44,455 bases of DNA from an uncultured Methylococcaceae bacterium (GTDB taxonomy: Bacteria; Pseudomonadota; Gammaproteobacteria; Methylococcales; Methylomonadaceae). The DNA lies in contig CAIZMK010000122.1 of assembly GCA_903934035.1 (NCBI GenBank), positions 1 through 44,455 of the forward strand, written 5' to 3'. Shown piece by piece: positions 1 through 7,749 of this stretch. Both the position numbers and the translations under genes were made by a program. The notes beneath the pieces are model-generated. The model searched no databases. It saw nothing but the letters and a program-made list of their open reading frames with translations, and was not told the origin of the DNA. How positions within the stretch are numbered: position 1 is the first letter of the stretch; each line of letters starts with the position of its first letter.

Positions 1-68
1 AATAGATCAAATCTCCCCTAACCCCTCTTTGCTAAAGAGGGGAATAAAAAGAATACTTTCACAGTCTC
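1..68. repeat. Family B interspersed repeat, partial copy at window edge
   Basis: This is one half of an inverted-repeat element that recurs at 19233-19402, 21942-22110 and 33290-33426. It shows the inner hairpin of CCCCTCTTT facing AAAGAGGGG and ends in the family terminus CTTTCACAGTCTC. The other half lies before base 1 or is missing. Confidence 0.8.
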
Positions 69-96
69 GCCAGCGCATCCACTCTTCTGTATTTAT

Positions 97-423
97 TTAG
101 CTTACAGAGAAGCTTTCTCCGCAACCACAAGTTCCCTTAACATTAGGGTTGTTGAATTTAAAGGCTTCATTAATACCTTCTCTACGATAATCTAGTTCTA
201 TACCATCAACGAATTCCAAGTCATTAGCTGAGACTATGACGCACACGCCAAATTTTTCAAATACTTGGTCATTTTCATTCAGTGCGTCTGCATAATCGAG
301 AACGTAGGCATAGCCTGAGCAACCTGACTTTTTGACGGCTAGTTTTAACCCCAGACCTTTTCCTCGCTTTTCTAATTGCTTTTTGATTTGTTTTGCTGCG
401 CTTTCAGTAACTGTAACAGACAT
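97..423 (-). CDS. iscA: Iron-sulfur cluster assembly protein IscA
   Basis: A-type carrier that delivers Fe-S clusters to apoproteins in the cytoplasm. The 108-residue length is normal for the family. The three cluster/iron-ligating cysteines are present at the E. coli IscA positions: Cys35 in GCSGYAY, and Cys99 and Cys101 in GTCGCGESF near the C-terminus. It lies 10 bp downstream of iscS on the same strand and is clearly co-transcribed with iscR and iscS. In the E. coli iscRSUA order an iscU scaffold gene would sit between iscS and iscA; here there is no room for it. Further isc genes (hscBA, fdx or a relocated iscU) could lie beyond the left edge. The identification as an A-type protein is firm; IscA rather than ErpA or SufA is chosen from context. 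Confidence 0.95.
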   Translation of the reverse strand: MSVTVTESAAKQIKKQLEKRGKGLGLKLAVKKSGCSGYAYVLDYADALNENDQVFEKFGVCVIVSANDLEFVDGIELDYRREGINEAFKFNNPNVKGTCGCGESFSVS

Positions 424-433
424 AAGACTCTCT

Positions 434-1543
434 TTATGCTTGGCAAGCCAAGGATTTTAATAAATGAATAAAGTTAGAAATTTCTTTTTGGGTATTGCTT
501 AAGCCAAGGCTGATACGAATTGCACTTTTAGCAAGTGCTGGCTCTATTCCCATGGCAATAAGTACAGGGCTAGGTTCTTTATCGCCACTAGCGCAAGCCG
601 AGCCGCTTGAAACTGCATAGCCTTTTTGATCTAGTTTCATTAGTAGCATTTCACCGTCTACTTCAGGCATGCCAATCAATACTGTGTTAGGTATGCGTTC
701 TGCCCTATCTGCAAAAATACTCAGATTTGGGATGGTTCTGAGTTCAATTTCCAATTGTGATCTTAATGTCAATAGTTGACTGTTACGTTCATTGAATTCT
801 GTTTTTGCAAGTTCTGCAGCTTTACCAAAGCCAACGATTGCTGCCACATTTTCTGTGCCTGATCTTAGATTGCGTTCTTGTCCACCGCCGATAATTAAGG
901 GGTTTATTTTTAAATCTTTGTCATAAATTAAAGCCCCGCAGCCTTTGGGTCCGTATATCTTATGGCTGGATATGGACATCAAATTCACCGCTAATTGCTT
1001 AAATGATACGGGTATTTTACCTAAAGCCTGCACAGCATCCGTATGTACTTTGATGTCATTAGCTTTTAATTGTTGAGTAATTGCAGATAAATCCTGAATA
1101 ACTCCAGTTTCGTTATTAGCTAACATAATTGAAACAAAGTCAGGTCGGTCAATAATTAATTGATCTAATGTAGATTGGCTAATTAAGCCTTGGCTATCGA
1201 CATTGATATGACTTAAGTTAATGCCTTGTTTCTGTAAGCTAGCCGCGCTTTCAGTAATGGAGTGGTGCTCCGTTGTTGAAATGGCGAGTTTGTCAGTGAT
1301 AGTTAAGGTTGCTAATGCCAGATTATTGGCTTCAGTACCACCACTAGTGAAAATGATTTGTGAGGCAGGTGCATCAGTCAGAGCTGCAAGTTGTTCGCGA
1401 GCATTGTCAATTGCGCTGCGGGCTAATCTTCCTTGGCGGTATAGACTTGAAGGATTGCCATAAAAGCTACTTAAAAATGGAAGCATCGCCTCCAACACCC
1501 GCTTATCTAAGGGTGTTGTGGCATTGTGATCAAAATAGATCAT
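434..1543 (-). CDS. iscS: Cysteine desulfurase, IscS/NifS family
   Basis: PLP-dependent enzyme that removes sulfur from L-cysteine and passes it as persulfide to Fe-S assembly and tRNA thiolation. The N-terminus [10 protein letters not shown] is typical. The PLP-binding lysine is Lys195 in [10 protein letters not shown], and the persulfide cysteine is Cys317 in SSGSACASG. At 369 residues it is shorter than E. coli IscS (404), because the C-terminal tail that docks IscU is short; it resembles the compact NifS-like subgroup. Its ATG overlaps the iscR stop codon (ATGA), so translation is coupled. Function as a group I desulfurase is secure; whether it is a strict IscS orthologue is less so, given the missing iscU. 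Confidence 0.93.
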   Translation of the reverse strand: MIYFDHNATTPLDKRVLEAMLPFLSSFYGNPSSLYRQGRLARSAIDNAREQLAALTDAPASQIIFTSGGTEANNLALATLTITDKLAISTTEHHSITESAASLQKQGINLSHINVDSQGLISQSTLDQLIIDRPDFVSIMLANNETGVIQDLSAITQQLKANDIKVHTDAVQALGKIPVSFKQLAVNLMSISSHKIYGPKGCGALIYDKDLKINPLIIGGGQERNLRSGTENVAAIVGFGKAAELAKTEFNERNSQLLTLRSQLEIELRTIPNLSIFADRAERIPNTVLIGMPEVDGEMLLMKLDQKGYAVSSGSACASGDKEPSPVLIAMGIEPALAKSAIRISLGLSNTQKEISNFIHLLKSLACQA

Positions 1544-2034
1544 TCACTCAAGTTGGCAATTAAATCTGTATGTCGATGAATCCCAATAACTTGCTCTGCT
1601 TCATTAACTTGTCTTTTAGCAACCGTTTGTACATGATGTTTTTCTAAGAGTTGAGCTAGAGTAATGCCTTTAAGATATTCTCTGATTTGATCACTGAGTC
1701 CCATCCATAAGTCATGGGTTAAGCAAGCTTGTTCTTTTTGACAATTTGCCTCGCCGCCACATTTGGTTGCATCTATAGGTTCATCTACAGCGGCAATAAT
1801 GTCAGCAATGTTGATTTTGTTGGGTGCATCAGCAAGTGTATAACCGCCACCTGGGCCGCGTATACCTTTCACCATGTTGGCGCGTCGTAAGCGTGAAAAT
1901 AATTGTTCTAGATAAGACAATGAAATAGTTTGTCTTGCAGCTATATCGTTCAAAGTCACAGGTTTTATATCGCTGTGAAAGGCTAGGTCAAGCATTGCCG
2001 TTACTGCATAACGACCTTTTGTGGTTAGGCGCAC
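1540..2034 (-). CDS. iscR: Rrf2-family Fe-S sensing regulator IscR
   Basis: Transcription factor of 164 residues that binds a [2Fe-2S] cluster and represses the isc operon when cluster supply is adequate. The N-terminal winged helix starts MRLTTKGRYAVTAMLDLA. The cluster ligands Cys92, Cys98, Cys104 and His107 are all present in the segment KCGGEANCQ...ACLTHDLW, so cluster sensing should be intact. It is the first gene of an iscR-iscS-iscA operon, with a 4-bp overlap into iscS. The upstream trmJ gene is on the same strand but about 440 bp away, so iscR probably has its own promoter (2072-2099) and is autoregulated as in E. coli. Confidence 0.96.
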   Translation of the reverse strand: MRLTTKGRYAVTAMLDLAFHSDIKPVTLNDIAARQTISLSYLEQLFSRLRRANMVKGIRGPGGGYTLADAPNKINIADIIAAVDEPIDATKCGGEANCQKEQACLTHDLWMGLSDQIREYLKGITLAQLLEKHHVQTVAKRQVNEAEQVIGIHRHTDLIANLSE

Positions 2035-2071
2035 TAGTTAAATCCCTTGGATAAAGTAAGTAATAGCTGTC

Positions 2072-2099
2072 ACTATACTTAACCTAGCAAAATAGTCAA
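2072..2099 (-). promoter_or_regulatory. Probable sigma-70 promoter of the isc operon
   Basis: On the minus strand TTGACT (2099-2094) is separated by 16 bases from TATAGT (2077-2072), ending 37 bp before the iscR start codon. The TTGACTA / TAGGTTAA arms around the -35 box loosely recall half-sites of a type 1 IscR operator, but the spacing does not match the consensus, so operator function is only a guess. Confidence 0.6.
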
Positions 2100-2160
2100 C
2101 TTTAAAATAAAGGATTGTAGCTTGGTTATTTAAATTAATCCTTTCATCAATAACCTGATC

Positions 2161-2244
2161 GTAGGGGCGTATTGCATACGCCCTTATAAATTAAGCTCTA
2201 TTACATCGAACTTTCGATATTGGGCAGGTGCAATGAGCCCCTAC
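2161..2244. repeat. Interspersed inverted repeat (GTAGGGGCG type)
   Basis: Begins GTAGGGGCG and ends with the complementary GCCCCTAC, forming an imperfect hairpin about 84 bp long. Similar GTAGGGGCG arms occur near 19170, 19440, 27674 and 37780. It fills the iscR-trmJ gap, in which I see no gene. Confidence 0.6.
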
Positions 2245-2363
2245 GTTGTTTTTTTGTCGTTCTTACGTGCGCAAAGTTAACTTCCTGTTCGATGAATGAG
2301 TCTACGTAGGTGGCGGGTGTGGATAAGTACAATACCATTGTAATTTAGAGGTCGGTCGTGATG

Positions 2364-2389
2364 TAGTGACAGGTCGCGACCTGTCACTA
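2364..2389. repeat. Perfect 26-bp palindrome
   Basis: Two 13-base arms, TAGTGACAGGTCG and its complement CGACCTGTCACTA, meet without a spacer. It lies 84 bp beyond the trmJ stop codon. It has no T-run, so it is not a standard terminator; it could be a protein-binding site or a repeat remnant. Confidence 0.6.
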
Positions 2390-2472
2390 TTGTTTGAAAT
2401 GTACCTATAATGCGAACTGACTTGTGAAGATATCTATGTTTGGCAAGGTCTAAAAACATTGATCAACAATTA

Positions 2473-3198
2473 TTATTTTTTTTGATTATCTTGGGACATC
2501 CTTAAAATGCCTCTGAGTATATCTAGCTCTTTAGTGTCTAGCTGGGTACGATTATAGAGTCGTTTTAAGCGGCGCATAATAGATTTAGATTTGTCGGGAT
2601 TCATAAAGCCTATATCTGTCAAAGCTTCTGCTAAATGTGTATAAAAAGACTCCATTTGCTGGGCAGTAGCTTTGATGTTTTTATCGACATCACCAATGCT
2701 TACTGGTATTTGTGTGTGAGTCGCTACAAATAACTCATAACAAACGACCTGTACGGCAGCCGCTATATTAAGTGAACTATATTCCGTGTTACAGGGGATT
2801 CTTAATAAAAAATGACATAAATCCAGTTCATGATTTTTTAAACCGGAGTTTTCTCGGCCAAAAATAATAGCGACTTTTTGATCAGATTCTTTTGTAGTAG
2901 TGAGTTCAGCACACTGGCGTGGACTTATTTCTGGCCAACTTATCGTGCGTGATCTTGCGCTAGCACCAATCACTAATTGGCAGTCAGCGACGGCTGTTTG
3001 TAAAGTGTCATAAATTTGAGCGCGAGCTAAAATATCATCGGCACCTGCTGCTCTTGAGGTTGCTTCTGAGCAAGGAAAAATTTTAGGGGCCACTAAGCAA
3101 AGCTCGGTCATGCTCATGTTTTTCATGGCTCTAGCTACCGCACCAATATTTCCTGGATGCGATGTTTCGACTAAAACAATCTTAATATGTGAAAGCAA
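2473..3198 (-). CDS. trmJ: tRNA (cytidine/uridine-32-2'-O)-methyltransferase TrmJ
   Basis: SPOUT-class enzyme that 2'-O-methylates position 32 of the tRNA anticodon loop using S-adenosylmethionine. The signature IKIVLVETSHPGNIGAVARAM opens the protein. The knot region contains IFGRENSGL, and NTEYSSLNIAAAVQ follows, all as in E. coli TrmJ. I place the start at a TTG (3198): it is preceded at good spacing by AAGGA, and the protein then begins at the usual family position (241 residues). An in-frame ATG at 3291 would add 31 residues unlike TrmJ and would overlap the divergent suhB start. The suhB-trmJ-iscR order is conserved with E. coli, supporting the assignment. Confidence 0.93.
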   Translation of the reverse strand: MLSHIKIVLVETSHPGNIGAVARAMKNMSMTELCLVAPKIFPCSEATSRAAGADDILARAQIYDTLQTAVADCQLVIGASARSRTISWPEISPRQCAELTTTKESDQKVAIIFGRENSGLKNHELDLCHFLLRIPCNTEYSSLNIAAAVQVVCYELFVATHTQIPVSIGDVDKNIKATAQQMESFYTHLAEALTDIGFMNPDKSKSIMRRLKRLYNRTQLDTKELDILRGILRMSQDNQKK

Positions 3199-3285
3199 CA
3201 GTGTCGTCCTTAGATAAAAATAAACAAAGTTTACCAAAAGTTTTGCTATCATTGTGCGTTTTATACGCTCATTAAGAATCTGCCT

Positions 3286-4080
3286 ATGCAACCTATGTTA
3301 AATATTGCCGTCCGTGCTGCTAGAAGCGCTGGCGACTTAATTCTTCGTTCAACTGATAATGTTGGTCGTCTACACATCGATCAAAAAGGTAAGAACGATT
3401 ATGTTAGCGAAGTCGATCGCATGGTTGAACGAGAAATCATTAATATAATCAAGGCCGCTTTTCCTGAACATAGCATACTCGCAGAAGAAAGTGGTGAGCA
3501 TTTAGGCAACGATTATGTCTGGGTGATTGATCCACTTGATGGGACGACTAATTTTTTACACGGATTTCCTCAGTATGCCGTATCTATAGCCTTAAAATAT
3601 AAAGATAAGCTAGAAGTCGGCGTAATCTATGATCCTTTACGTGATGAATTATTTACCGCAAAACGTGGCGGTGGTGCCATGTTAAATAATCGTCGCCTTA
3701 GAGTCACACAACAAACTAGCTTAAAAAACGCGTTGATTGGCACTGGCTTTCCTTTTAAGACCGATAAACACTTAGATGCTTATGTAGGCATGTTTAAGTC
3801 ATTAACGACCGAATGTGCGGGATTGCGACGAGCGGGCGCTGCCGCATTGGATTTAGCTTATGTAGCCGCAGGTCGCTTAGATGGTTTTTGGGAGATAGGC
3901 TTGATGGAGTGGGATATGGCCGCTGGCATTTTGTTAATAAAAGAAGCGGGCGGTGTTGTGACCGATTTATCGTTTAATGATAATTATCTACAATCCGGTA
4001 ATTTAATTGCAGGCAGTCCTAGAATGCATCAGTTAATGTATCAATTGATAGAGCCGCATGTCACTGATAATTTAAAGTAA
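3286..4080 (+). CDS. suhB: Inositol-1-monophosphatase family protein SuhB
   Basis: Mg2+-dependent phosphatase of the inositol monophosphatase family; in E. coli SuhB also acts in ribosomal RNA antitermination. At 264 residues it has the normal length. Metal-binding motifs are present: EESGEH near residue 66, then DPLDGTTNF (Asp, Asp, Gly, Thr) near residue 83, and the C-terminal WDMAAG motif near residue 208. The N-terminus MQPMLNIAVRAARSAGDLI matches E. coli SuhB closely, which supports the start at 3286. It is divergent from trmJ; the 87-bp gap between the chosen starts must hold both promoters. Confidence 0.96.
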   Translation: MQPMLNIAVRAARSAGDLILRSTDNVGRLHIDQKGKNDYVSEVDRMVEREIINIIKAAFPEHSILAEESGEHLGNDYVWVIDPLDGTTNFLHGFPQYAVSIALKYKDKLEVGVIYDPLRDELFTAKRGGGAMLNNRRLRVTQQTSLKNALIGTGFPFKTDKHLDAYVGMFKSLTTECAGLRRAGAAALDLAYVAAGRLDGFWEIGLMEWDMAAGILLIKEAGGVVTDLSFNDNYLQSGNLIAGSPRMHQLMYQLIEPHVTDNLK

Positions 4081-4624
4081 GATTATTCTTAATAAGTCCA
4101 TGCAGCATTTTAAAACAAATAATGATGTCGCTATCGCGAAGGTTGTTTTAATCGGGTAATCGCACCCGAGGGCGAGATACTTTCTTTGGCGCAGCCTTTA
4201 AAAATACCCAAAGAAAAGGCGGGTCGATTACCGTTCAATCTGCGATCCTCGGTTTTGCTTCTGCTCGGTAGAGAGGGCTTTCTGCCCTCCTACCAACGCG
4301 CGGCATACATGTCGCGCCCCTGTTGTGGCAAATCTAACAAAACTTGCGGTGCTAGGCACGGCAAACGTGATTAACTGTCGTATTGCTTAAGGTTGTAACT
4401 AAAGAGAATGTGGCTTAAAAAAGTCATATCTTTTTTAGATTTTTTAATCTTTAAGTTAGTCCTTATTAAAATCAAAACAAGCTGCACTCTGTTTTTATAA
4501 AAGCCAGTGCTATAAAATTAGCTTTTATTTCCAGTATAATGTGTGCGGTATTCTAAGCTTAACTCCTTATTCAAGCAGTTTGGGCGTATTTAATTTTTAT
4601 ATTAATCTAGTTATAGGAGAACTT
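4081..4624. other. Gene-free stretch with structured repeat
   Basis: No convincing gene. Bases about 4130-4375 resemble a non-coding repeat type common in proteobacteria: ATACTTTCTTTGG pairs with CCAAAGAAAAGG, and a short hairpin GAGGGC-TTTCT-GCCCTC lies at about 4273-4289. A 62-codon open frame here (4186-4374) has no family-like content and is probably chance. The last about 80 bp should hold the promoter of the next gene. Confidence 0.5.
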
Positions 4625-5344
4625 ATGTGTTTTAGTGCCAATATGTCACTGGGTTTAGGTGTTATCGGTTTAACTGCTGCCAGTATTACTTATCTTGATA
4701 AAACGGAAACATTTTGGGTGCGAGCTGCACGATCTTATGCCATATTCCATTTTTCACTCATGGAATTAATTCAATATTTTGCTTATCCAGTAGCTGATCA
4801 ATGTGGCTATGGCACTAACTATTTTTTAAGTGAATTGTCTACTTATCATATTGCCCTACAAGCGTTTGCAATTATGCCTGCGCTAGCCACTTATTCGACT
4901 GATAAAACCGCACTTAAACAAGCGACTATTTTCGGTGCAAGCTTAAGTTCTTTGTTTCTGATCTGCACCGCATTACCCAAAGAATTACAACTATTTGATG
5001 GTTCACCTAATTTTATCGGCAATATGATTTCTTGTTTATTTATGGGTACTTATCATATCGGCTATCACATATCGAGTGCCTTCGGAGCTTTTGTAACTCA
5101 TGGATCATTATTCGGTTTAGCTTTGAGTGGATTTGTTTGGAAAAATAACTGGAGAATTTCTAGTTACCATTTATTTATGGCATTGATGACGTTGTTTATG
5201 CCGCAATGGTTATTCAATGTGTCTACAGGTGAAGCAGCTGCGATTTATTGTTTCTATTCCATTCCAATCACTGCCAGTTTTATGCCTTATTTCAAGAACT
5301 TCTTTAGTGCTGAAAAATATATAGATAGACCTGATTACGCTTAA
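4625..5344 (+). CDS. Multipass membrane protein of unknown function (MCFSA N-terminus)
   Basis: A 239-residue protein with about six to seven hydrophobic segments. I start it at the ATG at 4625, preceded by ATAGGAGA at ideal spacing; an upstream in-frame start at 4541 would add 28 residues with no ribosome site. The opening MCFSANMSLG is characteristic of a group of uncharacterised bacterial membrane proteins that begin MCxSA. No catalytic motif is apparent. A HIGYHISS-type segment with histidines around residue 145 lies between membrane helices and could bind a metal or cofactor, but this is speculation. It stands alone, flanked by repeats, with no operon partner. Confidence 0.75.
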   Translation: MCFSANMSLGLGVIGLTAASITYLDKTETFWVRAARSYAIFHFSLMELIQYFAYPVADQCGYGTNYFLSELSTYHIALQAFAIMPALATYSTDKTALKQATIFGASLSSLFLICTALPKELQLFDGSPNFIGNMISCLFMGTYHIGYHISSAFGAFVTHGSLFGLALSGFVWKNNWRISSYHLFMALMTLFMPQWLFNVSTGEAAAIYCFYSIPITASFMPYFKNFFSAEKYIDRPDYA

Positions 5345-5522
5345 AGATCATGACAGTCTTAACAAGCCTTTTACTAGACATCATCATATAGCGGTCTTGA
5401 TTAGGAGATCATATTCATGAATAAATAAGGATAACTCATTAAATGATTAACAAAAGTTTCACTCATAATATGGATTTTATTAGACTGATATCCACAAAAA
5501 TTCATATATAGCCATAAAAGCG

Positions 5523-5886
5523 GTGGGTAGAAATGCGTTTCCACCCTACTTGGCTAATCCCAATTACACTGATATCGTCGGTCAGGATATGGGCATTATT
5601 GGTATATTGTCTTCGGTACAGTATTTAACGTCAGAGTTTACAGCGAGTGTGGAGCAGGGGGCGACAGGGAGTCAGGTACGTTTAGATTTTATGAAACATG
5701 GTCATGATGGTATCTCGATAGAAAGTCGTATTAATGGCGGTGAGTACGATTAAACCTTAGTTGTATGTTAGTCCACTGGCTACTGGCAATAGTCATGAAG
5801 CCCGTGAATATCGAATGCGTTGGTGGGATAAAAGCGTTGCACATGGCGAGTGGAGTGGAGTTCAAATTGCTGTATTAGGTAGTTAG
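5523..5886 (+). pseudogene. Decayed gene fragment, phage/mobile-element-like
   Basis: A readable frame (76 codons from a GTG at 5523) contains YLTSEFTASVEQGATGSQ and SRINGGEY, then stops. Coding similarity appears to resume one frame over, with EAREYRMRWWDK and GEWSGVQIAVLG ending at a TAG (5884-5886). The two halves read like consecutive parts of one short protein of the kind found in phage-related hypothetical genes, broken by at least one frameshift and stop. The first 27 bp (GTGGGTAGAAATGCG...) are a dispersed repeat rather than coding sequence. No function can be assigned. Confidence 0.55.
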
Positions 5887-5913
5887 CTGGGTAAGTCACA
5901 AGCCATTCCGTGC

Positions 5914-5984
5914 ATAGGATGTACCTACGCAAGGAGGCACATCATTGAGGAGTGATGCGCTTCACTTTGTTCGGCGTATCCTAT
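5914..5984. repeat. Family D short inverted repeat at the kdpD-like stop codon
   Basis: Bounded by ATAGGAT (5914-5920) and ATCCTAT (5978-5984), with GGAGGCACATC / GATGCGC segments inside. Related sequence occurs at 40301-40360 and 41942-42001. The kdpD-like stop codon (5981-5983) lies within its right end. Confidence 0.55.
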
Positions 5985-7156
5985 AGCTTTGATTTATCAT
6001 TACTGAGTCTTTCCGGCTTAGGGCTGCCAAGTAGATAAAGATTAATATTATGCGCATCACTAATCAAGCTATCGACCAATGAGCCAAATAATAAACGTTT
6101 CCATCCGCGCCGAGTCGGCTTACCTAGGACAATTTTAGTCACATTTCTCTCATTGCATAGATTGATAATAGCGGCGCTGATATCGAATGCACTTATAACT
6201 AAGGTTTCGGCGCCTAGTTGTTCGGCAAAACGTAAAATACGCAACACACTATCGTGTTTTTCAGCCGACATGCGTTTTAATTCCGGTGTTTCTACATAGA
6301 CTACCAGCCATTCGGCGCGCAAACTGCTGGCAAAACGCTTGCCGGCTCTAACTAAGCGTTCCGCTAAGCCATTAGGGCTTATGCAAACCATAATACGTTC
6401 GCTAACTTGCCACACATCAGCTATGGCATTGTCTTCGCGATAATCTTGCATTTGTGCATCGACTCGACTAGCCGTTTGTCTGAGTGCCAATTCCCTCAGA
6501 GCAATCAGATTACCTTTACGAAAAAAGTGTTTGATAGCGAGTTGCGCTTGTTGCGGCAAATAAACTTTGCCATCTTTAAGTCGATCTAGCAAATCATCAG
6601 GAGGCAGATCGACTAGCTCGATTTCATCAGCATTTTCAAATACGGTATCGGGGACGGTTTCCCAGACCCTTATGCCAGAAATTTGACCTATTTCATCATT
6701 AAGGCTTTCTAAATGCTGGACATTAAGGGCAGTATAAACATCAATACCGGCATTAAGTAGTTCTTCTATATCTTGCCAGCGTTTAGGATGCCTGCAGCCT
6801 TCTGCATTGCTATGTGCTAGTTCATCTACCAGAATGATAGAAGGCTTGCGTTTAAGTGCGGCATCTAAGTCAAATTCTTTAAAAGTGTTTCTACGATAAT
6901 TAATGACTTTGGGCGGCAATTGCTCCAAACCTTCTAACAAAGCGGCTGTTTCTTTGCGGCCATGCGTTTCTATCAAGCCTATGATGATGTCACAGTTTTC
7001 GGCACGTCTTTCTTTAGCCGCCAGCAACATGGCATAGGTTTTACCAACACCGGCAGCAGCTCCAAAAAATATTTTCAAGCGGCCACGAAGCGCTAGTGCT
7101 CGTTCTCGATTGACACGAGCCAGTAATTCATCAGGATCAGGGCGTTGTATAGTCAT
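5981..7156 (-). CDS. Stand-alone KdpD N-terminal sensor (KdpD + Usp domains, no kinase)
   Basis: Corresponds only to the cytoplasmic input half of the potassium sensor kinase KdpD (E. coli KdpD about 894 residues; here 391). Residues about 25-235 form the KdpD domain with a Walker A motif GAAAGVGKT (32-40) and the family hallmarks RHPKRWQDIEELL and NVQHLESLND. Residues about 250-375 form a universal-stress (Usp) domain with VISAFD...IVLGKPTRRGWK. The four-helix membrane domain and the histidine kinase are absent, and no kdpE is in the window. Short KdpD proteins of this kind are known, for example in cyanobacteria. The stop codon falls in a dispersed repeat, so recent truncation is also possible. 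kdpFABC is on the same strand 9 kb upstream. Confidence 0.9.
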   Translation of the reverse strand: MTIQRPDPDELLARVNRERALALRGRLKIFFGAAAGVGKTYAMLLAAKERRAENCDIIIGLIETHGRKETAALLEGLEQLPPKVINYRRNTFKEFDLDAALKRKPSIILVDELAHSNAEGCRHPKRWQDIEELLNAGIDVYTALNVQHLESLNDEIGQISGIRVWETVPDTVFENADEIELVDLPPDDLLDRLKDGKVYLPQQAQLAIKHFFRKGNLIALRELALRQTASRVDAQMQDYREDNAIADVWQVSERIMVCISPNGLAERLVRAGKRFASSLRAEWLVVYVETPELKRMSAEKHDSVLRILRFAEQLGAETLVISAFDISAAIINLCNERNVTKIVLGKPTRRGWKRLLFGSLVDSLISDAHNINLYLLGSPKPERLSNDKSKL

Positions 7157-7383
7157 GTTGGTTTGGTAGGTTTATAAGGGTTAATGTCCTTAGTTAAGGA
7201 TAGAAATAAGCTTTAAATCTGTATGGGGCGACAAATTCGCCTTGTCGCATAGAACATCGGATTACTGGGCAAATTGCTCGTCTCTACCCACCCTACGTTT
7301 CTGTCCTACTGGTTGCAACTTAGGTGTTATTTTGCCTTGTTTTTGGAGTCAAAACTCATGAGTTTTGTGTCTTTAAAACAGCC

Positions 7384-7435
7384 GTAGGCCGGAATAAGAC
7401 TTTTTGAGCGAAAGCGAGTAAAGCATTTCCGGCAA
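7384..7435. repeat. Family A palindromic repeat, partial copy
   Basis: One arm of the family A element, from GTAGGCCGGAATAAG through GAGCGAAAGCGAG to TTTCCGGCA. A diverged second arm may follow to about 7490. The 590-bp gap 7157-7745 otherwise holds a degenerate GGGGCGACAAATTCG-type repeat and no gene. Confidence 0.65.
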
Positions 7436-7697
7436 TTCGAACGATGTATATGCCGGTAACGCCACCAGCCAATGCGCTTTATTTTGTTTAGGGCATCCTA
7501 TAATTTTATTCGCTATATCGGAAAACAAATTTAAATTGTAATCAAATGCACTTAAAAAAGCGTACTACATGTCTTAGTTTTATGTAAAACTCGCTCGGTA
7601 TTGACTGATACTTTTTACAGTATTAACTTTATGTAATGTTAGGTGTTTTTTTTTTTCGGTCAATGACTTATGTCCGACTTTTATCTGTAATTAACGG

Positions 7698-7749
7698 AAC
7701 TAGTTTTTAATGAACCATGATAACGTAACTAGTTTTTAATGAACCATGA
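7698..7749. repeat. 23-bp direct repeat overlapping a start codon
   Basis: AACTAGTTTTTAATGAACC followed by ATGA occurs exactly at 7698-7720 and 7727-7749, period 29 bp. The second copy supplies the ATG of the HTH-GGDEF gene. It could be an operator or a small duplication. Confidence 0.75.

Noticed and set aside
2072-2106. A type 1 IscR operator upstream of iscR
   Set aside because: Half-sites TTGACTA and TAGGTTAA are present but their spacing does not fit the consensus, so only the promoter is reported.
2277-2459. A 60-codon minus-strand open frame between iscR and trmJ
   Set aside because: It spans a palindrome and repeat-like sequence and shows no recognisable protein pattern.
3199-3291. 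N-terminal extension of TrmJ from ATG 3291
   Set aside because: The extra residues are unlike TrmJ, would overlap the divergent suhB start, and a TTG at 3198 has a good ribosome site at the family's normal start.
4186-4374. A 62-codon open frame after suhB
   Set aside because: It lies in a structured non-coding repeat with hairpins and has no ribosome site or protein-like composition.
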